Shown piece after piece: positions 41,813 through 51,184 of a DNA stretch of 64,000 nt. Numbering within the stretch: position 1 is the stretch's first letter; each line of letters begins with the position of its first letter. Under the pieces are notes generated by a model. The model was not told the origin of the DNA. It did not search any database and saw only the letters and a list, made by a program, of their open reading frames with translations. This DNA is from Acidobacteriota bacterium. GTDB lineage: Bacteria; Acidobacteriota; UBA6911. A program made the translations under genes and the position numbers. The stretch covers positions 1 to 64,000 of the forward strand of contig JAFGIY010000136.1 of the NCBI GenBank assembly GCA_016929335.1, read 5' to 3'.

Positions 41813-42979
41813 TCAATTGCGTCTGAACGGCTCCTCTGCTTTCTGGGTTTTCACCCATGCAGCCCAGTCGGATTCTATCTTCTCAAAATCGGGACCAAGC
41901 ACATCCGGCTGGATAATATAATTTCTGCTTTCTTTGCCTTCCCGAACCTGTTTTACGAGCTCTCTGACCTTGGTCGTCCCGACCTTTTCTATCAAATACT
42001 GGAAAAATGTGCCGGCTTGCCCATCAAAGAGCATTCGATCCTGTTCATCTTTCGGCATTGTCATCTGCATACCGCCACGCATACCGTTCGATCCGCCCGT
42101 GCTTCCGCCGGGGAAACCACCACCGCTACCTCCACCGGGAAAGCCACCACCGTTCATCCCTCCGAAGCCTCCCATACCGCCGAATCCACCAGGAGCGCCT
42201 CCCTGTCCCCGGCTGAATCCACCGCCATTCCGGCCGCCGCCCATAGATCCCATGCCGCCCGGTGCGCCACTCTGGCCCGAAGAAGAGGCTACAAAAGGAC
42301 GGGACATGGAGAGTACATCCTCGATCGGAAATGTCTGATCCATATTTTGCTGCAGGAAGGAAAGCGCCGAATTGGAACCGCTGGCGTAGGCGCCAATGCC
42401 GATATCAAGCCAATCCGGCAGAGGGCTTTTGCCCATATCATCCAGGCGCGACGAGCGGTATTGCAGGTTTTTATCCAGGAGCGTCTGTATAACAGCGTAG
42501 GCGATCTGCTGGGTGATCGATGCCACCATCTGCTTCTCAGCGTTAGCCATCATATCGGTCGGCATATTCTTCATGCGGTCCAGAAGCGCCGCCGGGACGT
42601 CTGCTCCCATCTGCGATTTGATGCGGGCCAGCATCTCCTGGCTCCTTACCGCAGCCGTCACGGCCGTCAGGGACCATCCATAGCCCATTTTTATAACTTT
42701 CGGCTCATAGACGGAATCCTTTTGCTCCAGCGTGGAACATATGAAAATCGCTCCCTTGGGCAAGTCAGGCCCAAAGATCTCTCTGAGCTTGGCAATTGTT
42801 TGAGAAGTCGACTCTTCATAAGGAGCAACAATCTGCCTGCTGGAAGCAAAAAAATCCACCCCCGGTGCAAGATTTCTGAAAGCGGCAAAGTTTTTAAACG
42901 AGGCGGGCTGTTGCGCACTTATTGTGCTGATTCCGAATGTCGCAATAATGATAAAAGCTGCAATGATAGGTCGAACCAT
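41813..42979 (-). CDS. Secreted protein, degenerate peptidase-MA-like with Gly-rich insert
   Basis: 388 aa. Signal peptide (residues 1-22, cut near ISAQ). Residues 25-200 resemble the peptidase-MA fold: an ITQQIAYAVIQTLL helix sits where HExxH would be, and LPDWLDIGIGAYASG matches the xPxWxxEGxAxY segment of that fold, but the zinc-binding His and Glu are absent. Residues 238-310 are glycine- and methionine-rich (GGMGGFGGMNGGGFPGGGS). C-terminal residues return to an alpha-helical fold (KVRELVKQVREGKES). It opens the efflux-like operon. The function may be structural or as a binding protein; this is inference. Confidence 0.55.
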   Translation of the reverse strand: MVRPIIAAFIIIATFGISTISAQQPASFKNFAAFRNLAPGVDFFASSRQIVAPYEESTSQTIAKLREIFGPDLPKGAIFICSTLEQKDSVYEPKVIKMGYGWSLTAVTAAVRSQEMLARIKSQMGADVPAALLDRMKNMPTDMMANAEKQMVASITQQIAYAVIQTLLDKNLQYRSSRLDDMGKSPLPDWLDIGIGAYASGSNSALSFLQQNMDQTFPIEDVLSMSRPFVASSSGQSGAPGGMGSMGGGRNGGGFSRGQGGAPGGFGGMGGFGGMNGGGFPGGGSGGGFPGGSTGGSNGMRGGMQMTMPKDEQDRMLFDGQAGTFFQYLIEKVGTTKVRELVKQVREGKESRNYIIQPDVLGPDFEKIESDWAAWVKTQKAEEPFRRN

Positions 42980-43283
42980 AGCGGGTAACCCTATCTCCTA
43001 ATAAAAATCGTGCTTTAGCCATTTCTGGCATTTTGTAAAAGGCCTTTTTATACGGCAAAAGCCAAATCCTCTAAAACCCGGTACGCACTTTAATTACGTT
43101 GCGTCCGCATCACTTGTTACATCCATCCGACCAGTACCGAATCAATCCGGCATTCCCGCTTCGGGCGGATACATCCATTGGCTCCGGGAGTCACTCGAAA
43201 ACGGCTTCGGAAGGGTATTGCCAAACACACGCTGAAGGAGGGGAATCAGCGGATTTGCGCCTTTCAACGGATCGCACTTTCCT
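42980..43283. other. Intergenic stretch before tRNA-Cys, nothing recognised
   Basis: About 300 bases upstream of the minus-strand efflux operon and downstream of the tRNA gene. I see no ORF, no clear promoter for the operon and no strong hairpin. Confidence 0.4.
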
Positions 43284-43359
43284 TGGAGGCGCCGAGCGGA
43301 CTCGAACCGCTGCATCGAGGTTTTGCAGACCTCTCCCTTAGCCACTTGGGTACGGCGCC
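43284..43359 (-). tRNA. tRNA-Cys (GCA)
   Basis: The minus strand gives a 76-nt cloverleaf: acceptor GGCGCCG/CGGCGCC with discriminator T and an encoded CCA, D stem CCC/GGG, anticodon stem GAGGT/ACCTC with loop CTGCAAA (anticodon GCA), five-base variable loop, and T arm AGCGG-TTCGAGT-CCGCT. The U73 discriminator agrees with cysteine identity. Confidence 0.95.
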
Positions 43360-43709
43360 CGGTGACCAACTATTCATTGTATTACAATAGGGGGACAGTC
43401 ACCAGTGTCCCTCTAAAAAGTAATCGACCGCGCCTGGAAGGCGTAGCTGTAGCCTGTCCGCACAGCGGGGCGATTCCCGGATCTCGGGGTCGGGGTCGGA
43501 GTCGGTATCGGACTCGCCTTTTAGCCACGGACCATATCCATTGTGTTCGCGCCTAATATCATTTCTCTTCGACCTCGATACCGATCCCGACCCCGACTCC
43601 GAAAAAAAAGCTTCTTCCGTTCGTCGCATATCTATTAGCAGGAACCAACGGCTTCTGAATCTCTTGTCATATCGGAAGCGATACCGCATAGTAGGCAGGT
43701 GAGGTAATT
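43360..43709. other. Intergenic stretch, mostly repeat B copy 3
   Basis: Between the minus-strand tRNA and the plus-strand hydrolase. The middle 120 bases are repeat B copy 3; the remainder holds no recognised gene. GAGGT precedes the hydrolase ATG. Confidence 0.5.
43484..43602. repeat. TCGG-word inverted repeat with conserved core (family B, copy 3)
   Basis: The left arm has four or more TCGG words (GGGGTCGGGGTCGGAGTCGG); the right arm is CCGATCCCGACCCCGACTCC. The core carries AGCCA, CATATCCATTGTGTTCGC and CCTAATATCATTTC. It is the best-preserved copy of the family. Confidence 0.82.
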
Positions 43710-44591
43710 ATGAAGATAAGGGCGATCATATTGCTTCTGTTTCTTTTCCTGCTGACCGCGATTTTAACCGTCGCGGCCGGACCGAAGGGTCCATGGGAAG
43801 ACAAATATCTGCAGATCGGCGACATAAAAATCCACTATCTGGAAGCGGGCGAGGGGGATCGGGTTCTGGTCTTTATACCGGGGTGGATTTTACCTGCTGA
43901 GGTGTGGAAAGAACAGATACCGTATTTTTCAGCCAGAGGATTCCGCGTTATTGCATTGGATCCGCGCAGCCAGGGGCAGACAACAAAAACGGAAGTGGGG
44001 AATACTTACCATCAGCACGCCGCGGATCTGCATGCATTTCTGGGAGGATTGAATATTGAGCACTCCTATCTCGTCGGCTGGTCGGCCGGTGTGACAACCC
44101 TGTTGGAGTATCTTTCCAGTCCGGAGACTCTCAGACCCGAAAAGGTCGTCTTCGTGGAGGGCAGCCCTGCCTTTATAAAGCAGGATGACTTCCCCGGATC
44201 CATAACCGCGCAACAGGCTCGAAAACTGCTCTTCTCTTTCCAGGATAACCGGACCACGGCAATAGACCAATATGTCCGTAGCCTCTTCAAAGTAAGCCAC
44301 CCGGAAATACTCTATAAGGAAATCTCCGAAGGCAGTCGGAAAATTCCGCTTTCAGCGGCATTTTCACTCTATTTCGACCAATATACCGGGGACAGACGTC
44401 CTGCATTGAGGCATGTGCAAGTACCCGCCCTGATTATTGCATCTCCTGAAAACCGGGTGGTGGGAGAGTATATGAAATCCAGGATTGCGCGCTGCAGCCT
44501 GGAGGTGATCGAGGGAACAGGATCTGCGCTTTTCCTCGATAAACCTCAGGCATTCAATCAGATTCTCGAGGCGTTTTTAGGAGAGCATTAA
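43710..44591 (+). CDS. Exported alpha/beta hydrolase
   Basis: 293 aa. Signal peptide (about 1-22, IILLLFLFLLTAILTVAAG). Alpha/beta hydrolase core: LVFIPGWILPAEVW (oxyanion strand), LDPRSQGQTTKT, nucleophile LVGWSAGVTTLLEY (Ser about 136), IIASPENRVVGEY, and a late conserved region with no obvious catalytic His except TGSALFLDKPQAF, where the His is missing from its usual position. That leaves its activity open. The convergent neighbour is a HEAT-repeat protein, 10 bases away. Confidence 0.78.
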   Translation: MKIRAIILLLFLFLLTAILTVAAGPKGPWEDKYLQIGDIKIHYLEAGEGDRVLVFIPGWILPAEVWKEQIPYFSARGFRVIALDPRSQGQTTKTEVGNTYHQHAADLHAFLGGLNIEHSYLVGWSAGVTTLLEYLSSPETLRPEKVVFVEGSPAFIKQDDFPGSITAQQARKLLFSFQDNRTTAIDQYVRSLFKVSHPEILYKEISEGSRKIPLSAAFSLYFDQYTGDRRPALRHVQVPALIIASPENRVVGEYMKSRIARCSLEVIEGTGSALFLDKPQAFNQILEAFLGEH

Positions 44592-44601
44592 TGAGCAGCC
44601 C

Positions 44602-45339
44602 TTATTCCGATTTGCGCTTCACTGTCCCTTTGGAGGTTAAATAAAAGGGAAGAGAAATCGCCTCCTCCATTTTCTTCCGGTAGCCTTTTACGGGCCATTC
44701 CTTCTCACAGAAGTGATCCAGGATGCGTCCTCGAACCCTTGGCCGCGATTCCGCGTCCAGAAAAACCTGGATCAGTTTCTCGCGGATTGTTTCATCTCCA
44801 TTGCGGGCCAGGTAATCGATCGCGGCAATGCAGACATCGTCATCTTCATCCTCAAGGGAGCGGAGCACCGTTTCAGCGACCTGTGCGAAAGCTTCATCCG
44901 AAAGATGAGCAATAAACACCGCTTTCGCTTCGGGCCACCGTGTATATCCCGTAGACAGACTGGCCAGAATATCCATAAGGCATTTGTGAAATTCGTCTGA
45001 AGGCAGTATCTCCCTCAAAGCTCGAACCGGATAGGTTACATCGGGCTCCGCGCTTATATAGCTAAGGATGGGTTGGACCGCGATTCTCCCCATATTTGCC
45101 AGCAAACGGACGGCGTACTGCTTCTCTTCAAGGTCCATGCTTGCCTGAGGAGTCTGGACGGTGAATCTGCGCAATAGGGCACTCGCGGCTTCCGGAGTAC
45201 GCCAGGAAGCCAGGCGTTCCATGGCACCGACCCGGGTTGCCGCTTCCCCGTGCATCTGGATGACTTGTTTAAGAGCACGCTTTATCTGACGCTCGGATGG
45301 ATCGGACTGATCTGAGAACAATTTGCTAAAGAATCCCAT
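44602..45339 (-). CDS. HEAT-repeat-like helical protein
   Basis: 245 aa with no signal peptide or membrane segment. The sequence is a run of paired helices with HEAT-type spacing: ATRVGAMERLASWRTPEAASALLRRF, EKQYAVRLLANMGRIAVQPILSY, SDEAFAQVAETVLRSLEDEDDDVCIAAIDYLARNGDE and REKLIQVFLDAESRPRVRGRILDHF. Such solenoids bind proteins or, in some cases, act as lyases; no active-site residue is visible. The ends of the protein are charged. Function unknown. Confidence 0.7.
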   Translation of the reverse strand: MGFFSKLFSDQSDPSERQIKRALKQVIQMHGEAATRVGAMERLASWRTPEAASALLRRFTVQTPQASMDLEEKQYAVRLLANMGRIAVQPILSYISAEPDVTYPVRALREILPSDEFHKCLMDILASLSTGYTRWPEAKAVFIAHLSDEAFAQVAETVLRSLEDEDDDVCIAAIDYLARNGDETIREKLIQVFLDAESRPRVRGRILDHFCEKEWPVKGYRKKMEEAISLPFYLTSKGTVKRKSE

Positions 45340-45456
45340 AGAAGTCGGCTTTTTAATCTGCGCGATTATTGTTTATTAATTACGCCGGTATCCCGTCCGA
45401 CCGACGTATTCCTATCTTACATCAACTTATTGCTGTAGAGACGAGTCATTGCATCA

Positions 45457-45462
45457 TATAAT
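45457..45462 (+). promoter_or_regulatory. -10 box abutting a start codon (leaderless candidate)
   Basis: TATAAT at 45457-45462 is eight bases before the ATG at 45470, so a transcript starting seven bases on would begin at or next to the codon. No ribosome site precedes this ATG. Confidence 0.4.
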
Positions 45463-45469
45463 ACCTGTC

Positions 45470-45742
45470 ATGGAAGAACGCGACCTGTTCAATGAAAAAG
45501 ATGAAATAGTGCCGGCCATAATCTATTGCCCGAAATGCCGGACCTCGATGGAATATCCCATCAGATGGCGCCGCCGAACCAAAAAGGCTTCTATCCCCCC
45601 TGGGGCGAACGAGCAAGATCGCGCGAGATTCGCCAAGGCACGCAACTATCGCATCCGTTTGGACGACAAGTTACGCTGCAAGAATCCGCGTTGCGGCAAG
45701 ACGATCGAGATTACGACTCTTCAGACGGTCGTTTTTGATTAA
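45470..45742 (+). CDS. Small zinc-ribbon-like protein
   Basis: 90 aa from ATG at 45470; an in-frame TTG at 45449 is an alternative start. Two cysteine pairs, CPKC (about residue 20) and CKNPRCG (about residue 73), could form one split zinc site across a basic middle segment (WRRRTKKASIPPGANEQDRARFAKARNYRIR). The protein is highly charged and probably binds nucleic acid or another protein. Its last 32 bases overlap the 3' end of the convergent hemE gene. I do not recognise a family. Confidence 0.55.
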   Translation: MEERDLFNEKDEIVPAIIYCPKCRTSMEYPIRWRRRTKKASIPPGANEQDRARFAKARNYRIRLDDKLRCKNPRCGKTIEITTLQTVVFD

Positions 45743-46769
45743 ATTCAGCCGAGTATTCGTGAACGAAGTCCGCTAAAGCTTTTACGGAATCCTCCGGAGT
45801 CGTCGGAAGGATTCCATGTCCCAGGTTAAATATGTGTCCGCGCCTGCCGCCGGCTTCGTCCAGAACCTCGGCGGCCTTCTTCTTCAGAACAGGAATTGGA
45901 GCCATCAGCGCGACCGGGTCCAGATTCCCCTGTATGCCTTTTTTCGAATCGAATGACTGCCAGGAACGATTAAGCGCAACGCGCCAATCGACTCCGATGA
46001 TGTCGCCGCCTGCCTCAGCCATCAAATGCAGCAATCCTGCCGTTCCTGTCCCAAAATGAATGGAAGCAATACCGTCCGCCTGCAATCCCAGAAGTATTTT
46101 TTGGCTATAGGGCAAAACATAGCGCTGATAGTCCGACGGACTCAGGCATCCGGCCCAGGAATCAAAAAGCTGTACAACCTGAGCACCGGCCCGGACCTGG
46201 GCTTTTAGAAAAGCGAGAATAGTATCGCTCAATTTGCTCATTAAAAGATCCCATGCCGTATGATCTCCGTACATCAATTTCTTCGTAAGGGTGTAACTGG
46301 AAGAAGATCCGCCCTCGATTGCATAGCTCGCCAGCGTAAATGGCGCCCCGGCGAATCCTATGAGAGGAATGTTCCCCTCCAGATCCGCGCGGACATATTG
46401 AAGGGCTTTAAGCACAAAATCCAGATCCTGCTCCGGATCGGCCATCCTCAGCATCTGGATTTCGGCCGCGCTGCGCACCGGATTATGAATGACCGGGCCG
46501 GGCGCGAATTCCAGATTCACGCCCATGCCTTCCAGCGGCAGCAGGATATCGGCAAAGATGATTGCCGCATCCAGGGAGAAAGCCTTAACCGGTTGGAGAG
46601 TGACTTCTGCGGCGATCTCCGGAATTTTGAACATATCCATGAGGCTGTGCTTCGCCCGTATTTCACGATAAGCCTTCATATATCGCCCTGCCTGGCGCAT
46701 AAACCAGACAGGAGTGCAATCAGCCTCTTCCAGTCGGCATGTGTTTAGAAATCTATCGCTTCGGCTCAT
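45711..46769 (-). CDS. hemE: Uroporphyrinogen decarboxylase
   Basis: 352 aa, the expected size. The signature PVWFMRQAGRYMKAYREIR (about residues 20-38) carries the substrate-binding Arg residues. FADILLPLEGMGV, GFAGAPFTLASYAIEGGSS and FNLGHGILPTTPEDSVKAL (late GHG motif) complete the family. It removes four carboxyls from uroporphyrinogen III to give coproporphyrinogen III, in haem and related tetrapyrrole synthesis. The gene stands alone; no other hem gene is in the window. Confidence 0.96.
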   Translation of the reverse strand: MSRSDRFLNTCRLEEADCTPVWFMRQAGRYMKAYREIRAKHSLMDMFKIPEIAAEVTLQPVKAFSLDAAIIFADILLPLEGMGVNLEFAPGPVIHNPVRSAAEIQMLRMADPEQDLDFVLKALQYVRADLEGNIPLIGFAGAPFTLASYAIEGGSSSSYTLTKKLMYGDHTAWDLLMSKLSDTILAFLKAQVRAGAQVVQLFDSWAGCLSPSDYQRYVLPYSQKILLGLQADGIASIHFGTGTAGLLHLMAEAGGDIIGVDWRVALNRSWQSFDSKKGIQGNLDPVALMAPIPVLKKKAAEVLDEAGGRRGHIFNLGHGILPTTPEDSVKALADFVHEYSAEFNQKRPSEES

Positions 46770-46887
46770 TCAAACCGTTCTTTCAGATATGCATATATAC
46801 GATCACAATACAATTTGCTTCTGTCTGTTTCGAATCGATACAAGTTACGCCATAGAGCATCGGCTGTCCACTGCCGGTTGTCTGCAG

Positions 46888-47853
46888 CTACTTCCCGGCA
46901 TGTACTGGAAGAGATTTTTCAAAATCTGAAACCATGCCCCGCAATTCCCGCAAAGATTCCAGAAGGCTGGAATTTCGCAATTCATCCAGTTCTACCGTGA
47001 AATTTTCAGGATGGACGAAACGATACACTCGTCGGGTAACCGCATTCGCAATAGCGGCAATCCGATTCGCTCTTTCCACGGGATCCTTGATTGCCCGGAA
47101 AGTCGCTTCGGATTTCGCGCGTGAGCGCTTTTTCTTTTCGGACACTGGAAGTGCCTGTTCCAGGTTCGAGGCCAGTTTGCCTATATGTTTCTCCAGCTCC
47201 TGAGCGTGATCGGAGCATATGCTACAGGCCCTCGATTTGAGCTCATGCGACAGGCTGGGATCATACGTGGCGCGGGTAAGGGCTGAAAGACCCAATGCGT
47301 ATTGCCTTATTCTTTTGTTCCAGTTGAGAATTTGTTCGGCATATATCAGCAGCCGCTGCTTTAACAATATATCCATCTCAGGAGAATCCAAATAAATGAG
47401 TGTTTCCGAAATCTGGCGGTAGGTAAGCAGGCTGATGCGATCCCCCATGTTGGAGCGCAATTCATAATTCTGCCATAGGCTGGGGGGAGGATCTTCCAGG
47501 TGATCCTCCTTATCCCCTTCGGGCGGGCGAGTCGTATACAACGCTACGGGGTACGAACTCTTCAGGGGTTCAAACAGCTTCAGAAACTTCCGCAGGTCTT
47601 TATCCCGCTCAATCCGGCTCCACACTTCCATCCCATTCTTATTAAAGACGAATATGGCATCGATATCCTGGCAGAGACCGGTCTCATGGTAAGACAGCCA
47701 TGCTTCCCGCAGTTTCTGGGGTGTGCTCTTGTTCGGTATGCTCAAGGGCCGATCAGCGATGTCGAACCCTCCGGTAGCAATGAGTGCAAAGCAGATAATC
47801 CAGGCAATCGACAAGACCAAACGAATCATTCCCGTCCTGTTCCGTTCAGGCAT
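46888..47853 (-). CDS. Exported protein of unknown function
   Basis: 321 aa. Membrane helix or signal peptide at about 9-27 (MIRLVLSIAWIICFALIATGG). The ATG at 47853 has AGGA eight bases upstream; the ATG at 47829 is also plausible. The rest is helical and charged, with KLREAWLSYHETGLCQDIDAIFVFNKNG, a CSICSDH dyad (about residue 230) and a basic stretch KKKRSRAKSEATFRAI. No family is recognised. It may be periplasmic and helix-rich. It is divergent from the metallo-beta-lactamase gene. Confidence 0.5.
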   Translation of the reverse strand: MPERNRTGMIRLVLSIAWIICFALIATGGFDIADRPLSIPNKSTPQKLREAWLSYHETGLCQDIDAIFVFNKNGMEVWSRIERDKDLRKFLKLFEPLKSSYPVALYTTRPPEGDKEDHLEDPPPSLWQNYELRSNMGDRISLLTYRQISETLIYLDSPEMDILLKQRLLIYAEQILNWNKRIRQYALGLSALTRATYDPSLSHELKSRACSICSDHAQELEKHIGKLASNLEQALPVSEKKKRSRAKSEATFRAIKDPVERANRIAAIANAVTRRVYRFVHPENFTVELDELRNSSLLESLRELRGMVSDFEKSLPVHAGK

Positions 47854-48008
47854 GGTGTATTCCTATCTCTAGGGTACTCGTCGCCCCACTGCCTGTACAG
47901 GCTTCTTGAATAAAAATCGCCCCGGAATAGGCTGCTTCCCCGGTTTTTATTAAGGGAAGGGTGGTCAGAAGGACCGTTTTTTGTATACTTCAAATCGTGG
48001 AGGTTTGA

Positions 48009-48692
48009 ATGGAATCTCGCAGCATGATTGTGAAACAGGCCGAAATCGGCCCAATGATGAATTATGTTTATTTGATCGGATGCACGGAAACCAGGGAAGC
48101 CGCGGTGGTGGATCCGGCATGGGATGTGCGGCTGATCCTCGATCTGAGCCGCAAATCGGAGCTTAAGATCGGACATATACTGTTAACCCACGGCCACCCG
48201 GATCATGTCAATGCATTGGAACCGCTGATGGAGTCTACGGGAGCCCCAGTTTATATCCATGCGGAAGAAGTGGATTATATGCGGGAAGTGGCCCGAAGCT
48301 TCGGAATGTCTACGGAATTCATGAAAAGGCACGCGAATAAGATACAAACGGTTTCCGACGGCGATAAGATCACTGTGGGAAAGCTTCATATAAAATGTCT
48401 GCACACGCCCGGTCACACTCCGGGATCCATGTGTTTTCTGGTTGAGAACTGCCTTTTTTCGGGAGATACCCTTTTCGTGGATGCATGCGGACGCGTCGAC
48501 ATGCCCGGAGGGGATCCTAAAAAAATGTGGTGGAGTCTGAATCACACACTGCGAGCGCTGGATGACCAAACGATCGTCTATCCCGGGCACGATTATGGAG
48601 GCAGCCCCACCTCAACAATCGGCGCGCAAAAGCGAACAAATCCCTACATGAACTACGACTCGGTCCAGCAGTTTATGCAAGATATGGGCTAA
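48009..48692 (+). CDS. Metallo-beta-lactamase-fold hydrolase (glyoxalase II-like)
   Basis: 227 aa. Metal-binding motif THGHPDH (about residues 60-66), then HTPGHTPGSM (third His) and GDTLFVDACGR (bridging Asp) and YPGHDYG (last His). This is the glyoxalase II-like/persulfide dioxygenase-like set, with a short C-terminus that lacks the long helical cap of true GloB. The ATG has GGAGG five bases upstream. Substrate candidates are a glutathione or other thioester; not decided. It ends in a family A hairpin shared with convergent proS. Confidence 0.86.
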   Translation: MESRSMIVKQAEIGPMMNYVYLIGCTETREAAVVDPAWDVRLILDLSRKSELKIGHILLTHGHPDHVNALEPLMESTGAPVYIHAEEVDYMREVARSFGMSTEFMKRHANKIQTVSDGDKITVGKLHIKCLHTPGHTPGSMCFLVENCLFSGDTLFVDACGRVDMPGGDPKKMWWSLNHTLRALDDQTIVYPGHDYGGSPTSTIGAQKRTNPYMNYDSVQQFMQDMG

Positions 48693-48740
48693 CCACGAAT
48701 TACGCGAATAAAGCCCGCATTTTTTCGTGCAATTCGTGGC
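48693..48740. repeat. CACGAATT-type inverted repeat (family A, copy 4)
   Basis: CCACGAATTACGCGAA (48693-48708) and TTCGTGCAATTCGTGG (48724-48739) are near-complementary. It lies between convergent genes (MBL hydrolase and proS) and is followed by T-rich DNA in both directions. Confidence 0.75.
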
Positions 48741-48748
48741 TTGTTTTC

Positions 48749-50203
<1,455 letters not shown>

Positions 50204-50275
50204 TCACAGGAAATTTTAAGTGTGAAAGCCTATAGAACCCCCCGCTCTCTGTCAACAGCACTGTTTTGACGGGTA

Positions 50276-50320
50276 GCCGCGAATTGCACGGATGCGGATT
50301 TGATTCGTGTAGTTCGTGGC
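50276..50320. repeat. CACGAATT-type inverted repeat (family A, copy 5)
   Basis: GCCGCGAATTGCACG (50276-50290) and CGTGTAGTTCGTGGC (50306-50320) pair, followed by a run of seven T. It lies in a divergent intergenic region, downstream of no gene on either strand, so termination of a coding transcript cannot be its only role. Confidence 0.75.
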
Positions 50321-50410
50321 TGTTTTTTTGGTCTTGGACTATCCTTGATTAGCGGATTCCTGCCGATAAGATAGGGAATACCGGAACACTTTTGAGGGAG
50401 GAGTCTGGGA

Positions 50411-51184
50411 TTGAGCGGCAATACATATACCGAAAAGCGCTGGTTGAAAGCGGAGCTGCATGCGCACTGCAGTCTGGATCCGTCCGATTATCGAATATGT
50501 CGATATTCAGCCGAAGAACTGATATCCGCGGCGGCAAAGTCCGGCTATGAGATTCTCGCCATCACCTGCCACGATTATGACGCGTGGTCCGATAATCTTT
50601 CGGATTATGCACGGGATTTGGGCATCACTCTGATCCCGGCTATGGAAGTAACCGCCGAGCAGAAGCACCACGTGCTCGTTTACAATTTTCGGACAGGTCC
50701 CGAGAAGCTCAATACTTTAAAGAAAATCCGTGAGCGGTCGAGCGAAGAAACGCTTGTTATTGCTCCCCACGCATATTTTCCGGAACGCACCTGTTTGAGG
50801 AATCTTCTGGCCGAGAATCTGGATGTCTTTGATGCGATCGAGTGGTCGGGCTTTCAAGTCAAGGGACTGAACTTTAACCGGCGCAGCGCCAAACTCGCCG
50901 CTCAGGCCGGGAAACCGCTTGTGGGCAACAGCGACATTCATTTTCTTTGGCAGCTAAACCGAACTTATAGCTGGATTTATGCTGAACCAAACGTGCAATC
51001 CATATTGACCGCGATTAAACAAGGGCTGATAAAAATCGAGATCTCGCCTCTCTCCTGGCTCGAAGCCGCAACATGGTTTGCCACCGCATTCTGGTTAACC
51101 GTTATTGCGAAACAGTCTGTTGCCTCAGATAAAGTCAAAGATGGAAGAAGCTTTGGAACCACGCAGGAGAGCGTGGAACCTTAG
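50411..51184 (+). CDS. PHP-domain phosphoesterase
   Basis: 257 aa from a TTG with GGGAGGAG upstream. PHP metal ligands: ELHAHCSLDPSDY (HxH plus Asp region), YEILAITCHDYDAW (His/Asp), PAMEVTAEQKHHVLVYNF (Glu and His), and GNSDIHFLWQLNRTYSW (Asp-x-His, about residue 178-180). The domain is complete in 230 residues and nothing is attached after it apart from a helical tail (YSWIYAEPN, TWFATAFWLTVIA). It may hydrolyse a phosphate mono- or diester. It overlaps the convergent dgt gene by 60 bases. Confidence 0.83.
   Translation: MSGNTYTEKRWLKAELHAHCSLDPSDYRICRYSAEELISAAAKSGYEILAITCHDYDAWSDNLSDYARDLGITLIPAMEVTAEQKHHVLVYNFRTGPEKLNTLKKIRERSSEETLVIAPHAYFPERTCLRNLLAENLDVFDAIEWSGFQVKGLNFNRRSAKLAAQAGKPLVGNSDIHFLWQLNRTYSWIYAEPNVQSILTAIKQGLIKIEISPLSWLEAATWFATAFWLTVIAKQSVASDKVKDGRSFGTTQESVEP

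Noticed and set aside
42017-42988. Plus-strand ORF of about 323 codons opposite the Gly-rich secreted protein gene
   Set aside because: Its His/Thr/Ser/Arg-rich run is the reverse reading of the glycine-rich segment; no signal or motif.
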